From Rhodopseudomonas palustris (lineage in GTDB: Bacteria; Pseudomonadota; Alphaproteobacteria; Rhizobiales; Xanthobacteraceae), in the NCBI RefSeq assembly GCF_034479375.1, contig NZ_CP140155.1, positions 4,812,501 through 4,876,500 on the forward strand: DNA of 64,000 nucleotides, given 5' to 3'. Made by a program: the position numbers and the translations under genes. Positions 25,893-34,724 of the stretch are shown here, in pieces. Position 1 is the first letter of the stretch; every line of letters starts with the position of its first letter. The notes under the pieces are model-generated. The model was not told the DNA's origin, did not search any database, and worked only from the letters and a program-made list of their open reading frames with translations.

Positions 25893-27052
25893 TTGACGAT
25901 CCTCAGGTGAGGCGCGTTCGGGACCCGCCCGTCTTGCGACGGCCGGACCGCGACGTCGAGTTGCGACAAATAAGGGTCGGGCTTCACGGGAGCATCCGCT
26001 TCCCAGAAGATATCGAACTGCCCTTGCGCGTTGGAAACGGCGAGCCGCGGCGTGAGGACGCAGTGATTGTTGTCGCCGTCGATCCACACCGGACCCTGCG
26101 GCGAGTCGTAACGATAGAAGGCGGCGGCGCGGCGGACTTCGTTCACCTGCGACGTGCCGGCGCGCTGCACCGCACGCGCCAGCAGGAACACCGCCACATA
26201 GGCCGATTGGCCGTCGACCGAGGGGCTGCTGTCGTCGCCGTAGCGCGCCTTCCAGCGCGCCACGAAGGCGCGGTTCTCCGGCAGGTCGATGCTCTCGAAA
26301 TACGCCGAGGAGGTGATGCAGCCGGCGGAAGCGGGGCCGACGATCTTCAGCTCCGGCTCGCACAGGCTGCAACTCAGCATCGGGATGCCGAGGCCCGCGG
26401 CGGCGGTGCCGGCCTGGAAAGCGCGGATGAAATCGTAGCTCGAACTGCCGACCAGCGTGTTGAACACGATCGGCGGCTTGCGCCGCACGATCTCGTCGAC
26501 GATGTGCGCGACCCGGCCTTCGCCGAGTTCGAGCAGCCGCTCGGCGACGATGCGGCCGTCCGCGGCGGTGACCAGTTCGCGGGTGACGCGGTTGGTCTCC
26601 CAGGTCCAGACGTAGTTGGAGCCGACGCAGAAGATCTGGCGCGAGAGATTGTCGAGCACGTAGCGCACCAGCGGCACCACGTTGTGATTGGGCGACGCGC
26701 CGACATACATCACGTTGTCGGAGCACTCGAAGCCTTCGTAGCGCGCCGGATACCACAATAGCCGCTCGGTGCGCTCGACGATCGGCAGCACCTGCTTGCG
26801 CGACGCCGAGGTGTAGCAGCCGACGATGTGGTCGACGCCGACATTGCGGATCAGATCGTCGCAGGCGGTGTGATATTCCGAGATGACGCCGCCGGGATCG
26901 CGGACATGGGCGGTGAAGCTGAAATCGAAATCGGGGCTGTCGTTGACCTCGTCGATCGCCATCAGCGCCGACTTCAGGATCTCGCGCCCCATCGCCTGAT
27001 AGGGGCCGGATTTCGAACTCAGAAGTCCGACCGGGATCGACGGCTTCGTCAT
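25889..27052 (-). CDS. amiC: AmiC-like cytoplasmic amide sensor (periplasmic-binding-protein fold)
   Basis: 387 residues from ATG 27052 (MTKPSIPVGLLSSKSGPYQA). There is no signal peptide, unlike the transport binding protein at 29905, which fits the cytoplasmic AmiC. The two-lobed fold is visible in ALMAIDEVNDSPDF, HIVGCYTSASRKQVLPIVER and LLWYPARYEGFECSDN, all close to AmiC/UrtA family signatures. It should bind a small amide or urea-like ligand and control the ANTAR protein encoded next. It is transcribed away from the amidase operon, so one intergenic region serves both. Confidence 0.9.
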   Translation of the reverse strand: MTKPSIPVGLLSSKSGPYQAMGREILKSALMAIDEVNDSPDFDFSFTAHVRDPGGVISEYHTACDDLIRNVGVDHIVGCYTSASRKQVLPIVERTERLLWYPARYEGFECSDNVMYVGASPNHNVVPLVRYVLDNLSRQIFCVGSNYVWTWETNRVTRELVTAADGRIVAERLLELGEGRVAHIVDEIVRRKPPIVFNTLVGSSSYDFIRAFQAGTAAAGLGIPMLSCSLCEPELKIVGPASAGCITSSAYFESIDLPENRAFVARWKARYGDDSSPSVDGQSAYVAVFLLARAVQRAGTSQVNEVRRAAAFYRYDSPQGPVWIDGDNNHCVLTPRLAVSNAQGQFDIFWEADAPVKPDPYLSQLDVAVRPSQDGRVPNAPHLRIVK

Positions 27053-27168
27053 GGATCGCTTTCGCTGGCGCAGGGCGCGCATGAGATCACCAACGCCGCG
27101 AACTGATCAAGAGCGCCGCTGCCGAATTGCTGCGCAGCACTCGTGCAGGATTTGTGCAAGCTGCCTCG

Positions 27169-27198
27169 TTGACATTGCGAAGCTCCCCACCCTAGACT
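27169..27198 (+). promoter_or_regulatory. Sigma-70-like promoter of the amide operon
   Basis: TTGACA at 27169-27174 and TAGACT at 27193-27198 are separated by 18 bases. Transcription would start near 27205 and give a leader of about 250 nt before the amidase, enough to hold the terminator at 27318-27356. A hairpin with a six-base loop can also be drawn at 27247-27265. Confidence 0.6.
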
Positions 27199-27317
27199 TT
27201 CGTCGTTGGGTTGCTGATCGAACTGAACTTGTATTTGGCCGACGACGTCCGAATCCGGGTTCGACTGACACGTTCGATCGCGCGCCCGAGCGAAAGATCA
27301 TAGCCGCGGCATCCGAG

Positions 27318-27356
27318 CCATTCGTCGCCCCGTTTCGGGGGACGGGTGGCTTTTTT
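27318..27356 (+). terminator. Intrinsic terminator in the leader of the amide operon (attenuator)
   Basis: Bases 27318-27349 fold into a 13-bp stem (two G-T pairs, one bulged G) closed by a five-base loop, followed one base later by six T (27351-27356). It lies between a good promoter and the first gene with no ORF ahead of it, so it would stop transcription unless overridden. This is the target type expected for the AmiR-like ANTAR protein encoded on the other strand. Confidence 0.8.
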
Positions 27357-27459
27357 CGTTTTGCCGCTGACGACCGATTGGCGATGCCCACGCATCGCCG
27401 AAACGCGGCCGCATGCGCGGACGGTCGCGCACGAAGAACTGGTTGGGGAGTGAATGCGG

Positions 27460-28860
27460 ATGGCGACGACGGATCTTCATTATCGCGGACTGATCGAGAT
27501 CGGCCGCGACATTCAGGCGAAGAAGCTCTCGCCGGTCGAGGTCACGCAGGCGATGCTGCAACGCATCGACAAGCTCGACGGCCAACTGAAGAGCTACGCC
27601 ACCGTCACGCCCGAACTGGCGCTGGACGAAGCCGCGGCCGCCGAGAAGGAGATCGCCGCCGGCAGGATCAGGAGCCCGCTGCACGGCGTGCCGATCGCCG
27701 TCAAGGATCTGTGCTGGGTCAAGGGCGTGCCGGCGGCGCACGGCATGACCATCCATCGCGACTTCCGCCCGACGGAAGACGCCACCGTGGTGACGCGGCT
27801 GAAGGACGCCGGTGCGATCATTCTCGGCAAGCTGCAGCAGACCGAAGGCGCCTACGCCGATCATCACCCGAAGATCGATCCGCCGAAGAATCCGTGGGAC
27901 GCCGAATTGTGGTCGGGCGCGTCGTCGAGCGGCTCGGGCTCGGCCACCGCGGCCGGGCTGTGCTTCGGCTCGCTCGGCACCGACACCGGCGGCTCGATCC
28001 GGTTTCCGTCGGCCGCCAATGGCATCACCGGGCTGAAGCCGAGCTGGGGCCGGGTCAGCCGTTACGGCGCCTATGAACTCGCCGCCACGCTCGATCACAT
28101 CGGCCCGATGGCGCGCAGCGCGATCGATTGCGGCGCGATGCTGAGCGTGATCGCCGGCGCCGATCCGAACGACACCACGGCGGTGCCGCTGGCCGTGCCG
28201 GACTACACGGCGAATCTGCCGGGCGATCTGAAAGGCGTGGTGATCGGCATCGATCGCCGCTGGACCACGCAGGGCACCGACGAGGCCGCCGCGAAGGTGC
28301 TCGACGACGCGCTGCGCGTCGCCAAGGACCTCGGCGCGACGATCACCGAGATCGTCTTCCCGGATGCGCAGGCGGTGACCGACGACTGGTTTCCGCTGTG
28401 CGGCATCGAGGCGGCGGTGGCGCACGAGGCGACCTATCCGGCGCGCAAGGACGAATACGGCCCGGGCCTTGCGGGGCTGCTCGACCTCGGCCGCGCCCAA
28501 TCCGGCATGGACTATCAGAAGATCGTGCTGCGGCGCGAAGCGTTCCGCGGTGCGGTCCGGGCGCTGTTCGAGACGGTGGATCTGATCGCCGTGCCGGCGC
28601 AGGCCTATGCGGTGCCGACGCTGGCCAAGATGGCGTCGCTCGGCGAGGACGCCTCGCTGATCGGCGGACTGCTGCGCTTCACCTGTCCGTTCGACATGAC
28701 CGGCAGCCCGACCATCACGCTGCCCGGCGGCTTCGCGGCGAACGGCGGCCCGATCGCGTTCCAGTTCGTCGGCCGCCATTTCGACGAGGCGCGCCTGGTC
28801 GCCGCCGGCGACGCGTTCCAGCGCGCCACCGACTGGCACAGTCGCCATCCCGCTCTCTGA
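27460..28860 (+). CDS. Amidase-signature family amidase, first gene of the amide operon
   Basis: 466 residues from ATG 27460, which has GGGGAG nine bases upstream; ATG 27454 is too close to it. The Ser-cisSer-Lys triad is in PIAVKDLCWV (Lys), GASSSGSGSATAAGLCFG (cis-Ser region) and GTDTGGSIRFPSA (nucleophile Ser region). It hydrolyses a C-N amide bond to acid and ammonia, in the cytoplasm. The same MATTDLHY-type beginning occurs in the second amidase at 35714, so the two are paralogues. Substrate is unknown; context suggests a short-chain amide imported by the transporter that follows. Confidence 0.92.
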   Translation: MATTDLHYRGLIEIGRDIQAKKLSPVEVTQAMLQRIDKLDGQLKSYATVTPELALDEAAAAEKEIAAGRIRSPLHGVPIAVKDLCWVKGVPAAHGMTIHRDFRPTEDATVVTRLKDAGAIILGKLQQTEGAYADHHPKIDPPKNPWDAELWSGASSSGSGSATAAGLCFGSLGTDTGGSIRFPSAANGITGLKPSWGRVSRYGAYELAATLDHIGPMARSAIDCGAMLSVIAGADPNDTTAVPLAVPDYTANLPGDLKGVVIGIDRRWTTQGTDEAAAKVLDDALRVAKDLGATITEIVFPDAQAVTDDWFPLCGIEAAVAHEATYPARKDEYGPGLAGLLDLGRAQSGMDYQKIVLRREAFRGAVRALFETVDLIAVPAQAYAVPTLAKMASLGEDASLIGGLLRFTCPFDMTGSPTITLPGGFAANGGPIAFQFVGRHFDEARLVAAGDAFQRATDWHSRHPAL

Positions 28861-28876
28861 GTCCGAAGGAGTCTCT

Positions 28877-29875
28877 ATGTCATCGGAAGATTGGTTGAAG
28901 AGTTCGATCATGGCGCAGCGCGGCGTCGCCAAGGGCGCGGCCGGCGCGACGCATAGTCTGACGATCGAACAGCAGGGCGCGTTTCACTACGTCTACGGTC
29001 CCTATGCCAAGCCGACGCTGTCGATCGAGCCCGGCTCGGTCGTCGTGGTCGAGACCGAGGATGCGTTCGGCGGCGCGATCACCAGCGAGACCGACAGCCC
29101 GACCGCGAAGCTGAACTTCCCCTATCTCAACCCGCAATGCGGCCCGATCGCCGTCGAGGGCGCCAGGAAGGGCGACTGCCTCGCGGTCTATATCCGCGAC
29201 GTCGAGACCCGCGGCGAGCAGCCCGCCGGCACCACCTGCATCATGCCGGAATTCGGCGGCCTGGTCGGCACCGGGCAGACCGCGCTGCTCAATCCGCCGC
29301 TGCCGGAGCGGGTCCGGAAGCTCCATGTCGATCGCGACGGCATCAAATGGAGCGACAAGATCACGCTGCCCTACGAGCCGTTCATCGGCACCATCGGCGT
29401 CTCGCCGGAGATCGAGGCGATCTCGTCGCTGCAGCCGGATTATCACGGCGGCAACATGGATCTGCCCGACGTCGCGCCCGGCGCGGTGATCTATCTGCCG
29501 GTGCACACCGAGGGCGCGCTGCTCTATGTCGGCGACTGCCACGCCACCCAGGGCGACGGCGAACTGTCCGGCGTGGCACTGGAACAGCGCGCCACCGTGA
29601 CGCTGCAGGTCGATCTGATCAAGGACTGGCACTTCGCCTGGCCGCGGCTGGAGACGAAGGACTTCATCATGACGATCGGCAGCGCGCGCCCGCTCGAGGA
29701 CGCGGCGCGGATCGCCTATCGCGAGCTGACGCGCTGGATGGCGTCCGATTACGGCTTCGACGAGATCGACGCCTACATGCTGCTCAGCCAGGCCGGCCGC
29801 ATCCGCCTCGGCAACATGGTCGACCCCAAATACACCATGGGGGCGTCGATCCTGAAGAACTACCTCAAGGCGTAA
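28877..29875 (+). CDS. Formamidase/acetamidase family protein
   Basis: 332 residues starting MSSEDWLKSSIMAQRGVAKG. Family signatures include SIEPGSVVVVETEDAFGG, YLNPQCGPIAVEGARKGDCL and VGDCHATQGDGELSGVA, the last being the hallmark metal-associated stretch of FmdA/AmdA enzymes. These release ammonia from formamide or acetamide. The gene follows the amidase by 16 bases, so formamide could be either a supplied substrate or a product of upstream steps. There is no signal peptide; the enzyme is cytoplasmic. Confidence 0.93.
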   Translation: MSSEDWLKSSIMAQRGVAKGAAGATHSLTIEQQGAFHYVYGPYAKPTLSIEPGSVVVVETEDAFGGAITSETDSPTAKLNFPYLNPQCGPIAVEGARKGDCLAVYIRDVETRGEQPAGTTCIMPEFGGLVGTGQTALLNPPLPERVRKLHVDRDGIKWSDKITLPYEPFIGTIGVSPEIEAISSLQPDYHGGNMDLPDVAPGAVIYLPVHTEGALLYVGDCHATQGDGELSGVALEQRATVTLQVDLIKDWHFAWPRLETKDFIMTIGSARPLEDAARIAYRELTRWMASDYGFDEIDAYMLLSQAGRIRLGNMVDPKYTMGASILKNYLKA

Positions 29876-29904
29876 CTCGGCTCGCAACAAGGGGACGATC
29901 AGAC

Positions 29905-31143
29905 ATGCACACCAGACATTTGCTTCGCACGGCCGTGCTCGGCCTCGCGCTCGGAGCGCTCGCGCCGTTCGCTGCTCACGCCGCCGACCCGCCCCTCAAG
30001 GTCGGCCTGCTCGAGGACATCTCCGGCGATCTCGCCTTCATGGGCATGCCGAAGCTGCACGGCTCGCAGCTCGCGGTCGAGGAGATCAACAAGAGCGGCG
30101 GCATTCTGGGCCGGCAGATCGAGCTGATCCATCTCGATCCGCAGGGCGACAATGCGCGTTATCAGGAATTCGCCCGCCGCCTGCTCAACCGCGACAAGGT
30201 CGACGTGCTGATCGGCGGCATCACCTCGGCGTCGCGCGAGGCGGTGCGCCCGATCGTCGATCGCACCAAGACGCCGTATTTCTACACCAACCAGTACGAA
30301 GGCGGCGTCTGCGACGCCAGCATGATCAGCATGGGCGCGGTGCCCGAGCAGCAGTTCTCGACGCTGATCCCCTGGATGGTCGAGAAGTTCGGCAAGAAGG
30401 TCTACGTCATCGCCGCGGACTACAATTTCGGCCAGATCTCGGCGGAGTGGAACCGCAAGATCATGAAGGATCTCGGCGGCGAGGTGGTCGGCGAGGAGTT
30501 CATCCCGCTCGGCGTCTCGCAATTCGCCCAGACCATCCAGAACATCCAGAAGGCCAAGCCCGACTGGTTGCTGACCATCAATGTCGGCGCCGCGCAGGAT
30601 TCGTTCTTCGAACAGGCCGCCGCCGCCAATCTCAATTTGCCGATGGGCTCGTCGATCAAGGTGATGCTCGGCTTCGAGCACAAGCGCTTCAAGCCGCCGG
30701 CGCTGAACAACATGCACGCCACCGCCAACTGGTTCGAGGAGATCGACACGCCGGAAGCCGAAGCCTTCAAGAAGCGCTGGAAGGCCAAGTTCCCCGACGA
30801 GATGTACATCAACGACATGGGCTACAACGCCTACAACGCGCTCTACATGTACAAGACGCTGGTGGAGAAGGCGAAGTCGACCAAGCTCGAGGACATGCGC
30901 AAGGTGATCGCCGCCGGCGACGCCTGCATCGACGCCCCCGAGGGCAAGGTCTGCATCGATCCGAAGAGCCAGCACACGTCGCACCGGATGCGGCTGATCT
31001 CGGTCGGGCCGAAGCATGAAGTGAAGGTCGAGAAGGATTACGGCACGATCCAGCCGTATTGGCTCGGCGAGATCGGCTGCGATCTCACCAAGAAGAACGA
31101 CAAGGATCAGTACACGCCGAGCCATCTGCCGAAGAAGTCGTGA
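29905..31143 (+). CDS. Urea/short-chain amide ABC transporter, substrate-binding protein
   Basis: 412 residues with a Sec signal peptide (MHTRHLLRTAVLGLALGALA, cleavage after AHA near 27). The family features are VGLLEDISGDLAFMGMPKLH, VEEINKSGGILGRQIELI and GGITSASREAVRPIVDRT, close to UrtA/AmiC-type binding proteins. It is thus a distant relative of the cytoplasmic AmiC-like sensor at 25889, which probably sees the same ligand. Four Cys occur in the C-terminal part (GDACIDA, GKVCIDP, EIGCDL and one earlier). It binds the amide in the periplasm and hands it to the permeases. Confidence 0.9.
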   Translation: MHTRHLLRTAVLGLALGALAPFAAHAADPPLKVGLLEDISGDLAFMGMPKLHGSQLAVEEINKSGGILGRQIELIHLDPQGDNARYQEFARRLLNRDKVDVLIGGITSASREAVRPIVDRTKTPYFYTNQYEGGVCDASMISMGAVPEQQFSTLIPWMVEKFGKKVYVIAADYNFGQISAEWNRKIMKDLGGEVVGEEFIPLGVSQFAQTIQNIQKAKPDWLLTINVGAAQDSFFEQAAAANLNLPMGSSIKVMLGFEHKRFKPPALNNMHATANWFEEIDTPEAEAFKKRWKAKFPDEMYINDMGYNAYNALYMYKTLVEKAKSTKLEDMRKVIAAGDACIDAPEGKVCIDPKSQHTSHRMRLISVGPKHEVKVEKDYGTIQPYWLGEIGCDLTKKNDKDQYTPSHLPKKS

Positions 31144-31196
31144 CGTGACGCGGCACTGATCTTGCAGAGTAGCTGCGTGACCCATCACCATCGCCT

Positions 31197-31220
31197 CGGC
31201 GCCGCGCGTTTGCGGCGCCG
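31197..31220 (+). other. Intercistronic hairpin after the binding-protein gene
   Basis: CGGCGCCGC and GCGGCGCCG form a perfect 9-bp stem with a six-base loop in the 100-base gap between the binding protein and first permease. There is no T tract, so it is more likely a 3'-end stabiliser that keeps the binding-protein message in excess, as in other transporter operons. Confidence 0.55.
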
Positions 31221-31243
31221 GGTTCCGCAACCAGGAGCCCAAG

Positions 31244-32110
31244 ATGTCGGCTGAAGTGTTCTCGGTCTTCTATCAGTTCGCCGACGTCTTCGCCTTTCTG
31301 ATCCTCTCGGCCGCGGGCCTCGCCATCGTGTTCGGCATGATGGGCGTGATCAACATGGCGCATGGCGAGTTCATCATGTGCGGCGCCTACGTCACCGTCG
31401 GCCTGGTCAATCTCGGCGTGCCGCTGCCGATCGCGCAGATTCTCGCCGCGATCACCGCCGGGCTGATCGGCGTCGTGGTCGAGTATCTGATCGTGCGCCG
31501 TTTCTACAAGCGCCCGCTGGATTCGCTGCTCGCGACCTGGGGCCTCAGTCTGATCGTGACGCAGTCGATGCTGCTGATCGTCGGCTCTTCGGTGCGCGGC
31601 ATCGGCACGCCGGAGGGCAGCTTCGCGATCGGCGACTACACCTTTTCGTCCTATCGGCTGGTGCTGTTCGCCGCCGCGGTCGCGGTGCTGGTCGGGCTCT
31701 TCATCGTGTTCATGAAGACGCGGTTCGGCGTGATCGCGCGGGCGACGATGCAGAACGCCGCGATGGCGCGCGCGCTCGGCGCCCGCACCGGGCGGATCTA
31801 CGCGATCAGCTTCGGCATCGGCGCCGGCCTCGCCGGCCTGTGCGGCGCGCTGTATGCGCCGACCATGACGCTGATCCCGACCATGGGCGCGACCTTCGTG
31901 GTCGAGAGTTTCGTCACCGTGGTGATCGGCGGCGCCAATGTGCTGCTCGGCACCGCGCCGGCGGCGCTGCTGCTGGCGGCGATCCGGATGACGCTGAACG
32001 CGAGCTACGGCCAGATCATCGGCCAGATCGGCATGCTGGTGGCCGTCATCCTGATCATCCGGGTGCTGCCCGAAGGATTGTCGAGCGTGCTGGTGCGACG
32101 TGGACGCTGA
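31244..32110 (+). CDS. ABC transporter permease, LivH/UrtB family
   Basis: 288 residues with about eight membrane segments and an N-terminus MSAEVFSVFYQFADVFAFLI. Signatures are GLAIVFGMMGVINMAHGEFI (the N-terminal motif of LivH/UrtB permeases) and RATMQNAAMARALGARTGRI (the EAA-like loop that contacts the ATPase). It forms half of the membrane channel with the next gene. The start has CAGGAG upstream at 31231-31236. Confidence 0.92.
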   Translation: MSAEVFSVFYQFADVFAFLILSAAGLAIVFGMMGVINMAHGEFIMCGAYVTVGLVNLGVPLPIAQILAAITAGLIGVVVEYLIVRRFYKRPLDSLLATWGLSLIVTQSMLLIVGSSVRGIGTPEGSFAIGDYTFSSYRLVLFAAAVAVLVGLFIVFMKTRFGVIARATMQNAAMARALGARTGRIYAISFGIGAGLAGLCGALYAPTMTLIPTMGATFVVESFVTVVIGGANVLLGTAPAALLLAAIRMTLNASYGQIIGQIGMLVAVILIIRVLPEGLSSVLVRRGR

Positions 32111-32122
32111 GCGGAGGAAGCG

Positions 32123-33196
32123 ATGATCAGACTGCTCGAAGGTCCGCAGACGCTGGGGCGCGGCCCCGTCTTCTGGTCCTGCTTTCTCGCCGTGCTGGCG
32201 GGGGCGCTGGTCTATCCGCTGTTCGCGGATTCCTACGACGTCGGCAATTTCTCCTACTTCCTGATCTGGATCTTCATGGCGCTCGGCCTGTGCCTGATGT
32301 GGGGCTATGGCGGCATGCTGTCGTTCGGCCAGACGCTGTTCTTCGGCATCGCCGGCTATGCCTATGGCGTGCTGGCGATCAACATGGGCGGCGGCACCGC
32401 CACGATCGCGGCGCTGCTGCTGTCCGTGGTGATCGCGATGATCGCCGCCGGCATCCTCGGCTATTTCATGATCTGGGGCGGCATCAACGGCATCTTCTTC
32501 GGCATCGTCACGCTGTCGGCGACCTTGGTGCTGGCGTTCTTCCTCGGCCAGACCGCCGGGCCGGAATGGCGGATCGGCGAGGCCCGGCTGAACGGCTTCA
32601 ACGGCATGAAGGGCATGGATCCGCTGGCGATCGGCGATCTCTATATCGAGGGCTCGGCGCTGTATTACGTCATGGTCGCGCTGATCGTGATCGTCTATCT
32701 GGCGCTGCGGATGCTGGTGAATTCCGGCATCGGCAACGTCATCGTCGCCACCCGCGAAAATCCGCAGCGCGCCGAAATGCTCGGCTACGACGTCCGCAAG
32801 TATCAGCTCTTGACCTTCGTGCTCGGCAGCGGCCTCGCCGGGCTCAGCGGCGCACTCTATACGTCGTGGGGGCAGTTCATCACGCCGTCGAGCATCGGCC
32901 TGCCGGCCGCCGCCATGCCGATCGTCTGGGTCGCGTTCTCCGGCCGCAGCGATCTGACGGCGACGTTGGTCGGCTCGTTCCTGCTGCTGTTCGGCTTCCA
33001 GACCATCACCATCTACAGCCAGCAGGCCGCGCTTGTGCTGATGGGCGCGCTCCTGCTCGCCACCGTGATGGCGGCGCCGCAGGGATTCGTGCTCGGCATC
33101 GGCAAGTTCATCGCCGGTCGGATCGGGCGGCGCGGCAAGCGCGGCGACGACGCGGCGTTGCCGGCCGCGAGCGCCCTCAAGACGGACGAGGCCTGA
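32123..33196 (+). CDS. ABC transporter permease, LivM/UrtC family
   Basis: 357 residues with about nine membrane segments. It has GLCLMWGYGGMLSFGQTLFF, the signature of LivM/UrtC permeases, and VATRENPQRAEMLGYDVRKY, the cytoplasmic coupling loop. The C-terminal 30 residues are charged and cytosolic. It follows the LivH-type gene by 12 bases with GGAGGAAG as ribosome site and is followed by the ATPase gene after two bases. Confidence 0.92.
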   Translation: MIRLLEGPQTLGRGPVFWSCFLAVLAGALVYPLFADSYDVGNFSYFLIWIFMALGLCLMWGYGGMLSFGQTLFFGIAGYAYGVLAINMGGGTATIAALLLSVVIAMIAAGILGYFMIWGGINGIFFGIVTLSATLVLAFFLGQTAGPEWRIGEARLNGFNGMKGMDPLAIGDLYIEGSALYYVMVALIVIVYLALRMLVNSGIGNVIVATRENPQRAEMLGYDVRKYQLLTFVLGSGLAGLSGALYTSWGQFITPSSIGLPAAAMPIVWVAFSGRSDLTATLVGSFLLLFGFQTITIYSQQAALVLMGALLLATVMAAPQGFVLGIGKFIAGRIGRRGKRGDDAALPAASALKTDEA

Positions 33197-33198
33197 TC

Positions 33199-33918
33199 AT
33201 GGCGCTGGTCGAGGTCAAGGGCGTCTCCAAGCGGTTCGGCGGATTGAAGGCGGTCTCCGACGTCGATCTGAGCGTGATGGCCGGCGAGGTGCATTGCCTG
33301 ATCGGCCCCAACGGCGCCGGCAAGAGCACGCTGTTCAAGCTGATCGTCGGGCTGTTTCCGCCGACCAGCGGCAGCATCCTGTTCGATACGGTCGACATCA
33401 CCGCCGAGCGGCCGTTCGCGCGGGTGCAGCGCGGCATGAGCATCAAGATGCAGGCGCCGAGCGTGTTCAAGGAACTGCCGGTGCTGCAGAACATCCAGAT
33501 CGCGCTGCAGGAGCGCACCTCCGGCGCCGAGCGCGCGCGCGAGGAAGAGCGGCTGCTCGAATTGCTCGGCCTGGCGCAGGATCGCGCCAAGATGGCCGGC
33601 GCGCTGTCGCACGGCCAGCAGCAATGGCTGGAGATCGGCATGGCGCTGGCGCTGCAGCCGCAATTGCTGCTGCTCGACGAGCCGACCGCCGGGATGTCGC
33701 CGGAAGAGACCTTCAAGACCGGCGAACTGATCAAATCGTTCAACGCCGAGGGCATGACGGTGCTGGTGGTGGAGCACGACATGGCGTTCGTGCGCCAGAT
33801 CGCGCAGCGCGTCACCGTGCTGCATCTCGGCAAGATCTTCGCGCGCGGCAGTCTCGATGAAATTCTGCAAGACGAGCAGGTCGCCGAGATCTATCTGGGG
33901 AAGACCCATGCTCACTAA
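33199..33918 (+). CDS. ABC transporter ATP-binding protein, LivG/UrtD family
   Basis: 239 residues from ATG 33199; a very long frame starting at 31378 is a shadow of the permease genes. Walker A is GPNGAGKST, the signature loop is LSHGQQQWLEIGMAL, Walker B is LLLLDEPTAGMSPEE and the switch His is in VVEHDMAFVR. LSHGQ rather than LSGGQ is characteristic of UrtD. It powers import together with the following ATPase. Confidence 0.93.
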   Translation: MALVEVKGVSKRFGGLKAVSDVDLSVMAGEVHCLIGPNGAGKSTLFKLIVGLFPPTSGSILFDTVDITAERPFARVQRGMSIKMQAPSVFKELPVLQNIQIALQERTSGAERAREEERLLELLGLAQDRAKMAGALSHGQQQWLEIGMALALQPQLLLLDEPTAGMSPEETFKTGELIKSFNAEGMTVLVVEHDMAFVRQIAQRVTVLHLGKIFARGSLDEILQDEQVAEIYLGKTHAH

Positions 33919-34654
33919 CACCGGGTTCACCAAGGCGGCGCCCCCCGCGGTCGATCGCATCCTCGACGTCAGGGGATTGTGGGCGGGCTACGGCGCCACG
34001 CCGATCCTGCAGGGCGTCGACATGACGATCATGCGCGGCGAGATCGTCGGCGTGATCGGCCGCAACGGCGTCGGCAAGTCGACGCTGATGCGCTGCATCA
34101 TCGGGCTGCTCGAGAGCTGGCGCGGCACCATCGCGTTCATGGATCGCGACGTCACGGCGCTGCAGGCCGATGCCCGGGCGCGCGCCGGCTTCGGCTACAT
34201 CCCGCAGGGCCGCGACGTGTTTCCGCAGATGAGCGTCGAGGAGAATCTGCAGGTCGGCGAACTGATCGGCGGCCCCAAGGGCAAGAAGCTGCCGGAGATG
34301 GTCTACGAATACTTCCCGCGGCTGCGCGAGCGGCGCAAGCAGATCGCCGGCACGATGTCGGGCGGCGAGCAGCAGCAACTCGCGATCGGCCGTGCGCTGA
34401 TCGGCAATCCGGCGCTGATGATTCTCGACGAGCCGTCCGAGGGCATCCAGCCGTCGATCGTGCAGCACATCTGCGAGGCGCTGAAATCGTTCCGCAGCGA
34501 GCTCGGCACCACGATCGTGTTCGTCGAGCAGAACCTCGACACGATTCTCGCGATCGCGCAGCGCTGCTACATCATGGAAAAGGGCCGGATCACGCATTCG
34601 CTGGTCGGCGACGAGGTCAACGAAGACAAGGTCCGCGCGCAATTGCTGCTGTAG
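33908..34654 (+). CDS. ABC transporter ATP-binding protein, LivF/UrtE family
   Basis: 248 residues from ATG 33908, overlapping the previous gene by 11 bases, with GGGGAAG upstream. Walker A is GRNGVGKST, signature MSGGEQQQLAIGRAL and Walker B LMILDEPSEGIQPSI; the switch is VFVEQNLDTIL. EPSEGIQPS is typical of UrtE/LivF proteins. It completes a binding protein-permease-permease-ATPase-ATPase set. Confidence 0.93.
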   Translation: MLTNTGFTKAAPPAVDRILDVRGLWAGYGATPILQGVDMTIMRGEIVGVIGRNGVGKSTLMRCIIGLLESWRGTIAFMDRDVTALQADARARAGFGYIPQGRDVFPQMSVEENLQVGELIGGPKGKKLPEMVYEYFPRLRERRKQIAGTMSGGEQQQLAIGRALIGNPALMILDEPSEGIQPSIVQHICEALKSFRSELGTTIVFVEQNLDTILAIAQRCYIMEKGRITHSLVGDEVNEDKVRAQLLL

Positions 34655-34724
34655 CGGGGCGCGGTTCGCCACATTCGCATCATGACGGCGTGCGGCGGCA
34701 CGCGCGGCAACAGGGGAGACGACA

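Noticed and set aside
27247..27265. First stem of a canonical ANTAR two-hairpin target
   Set aside because: The stem is drawable and the loop has six bases, but the loop TCCGGG lacks the expected A at position 1, so it was kept only as a remark.
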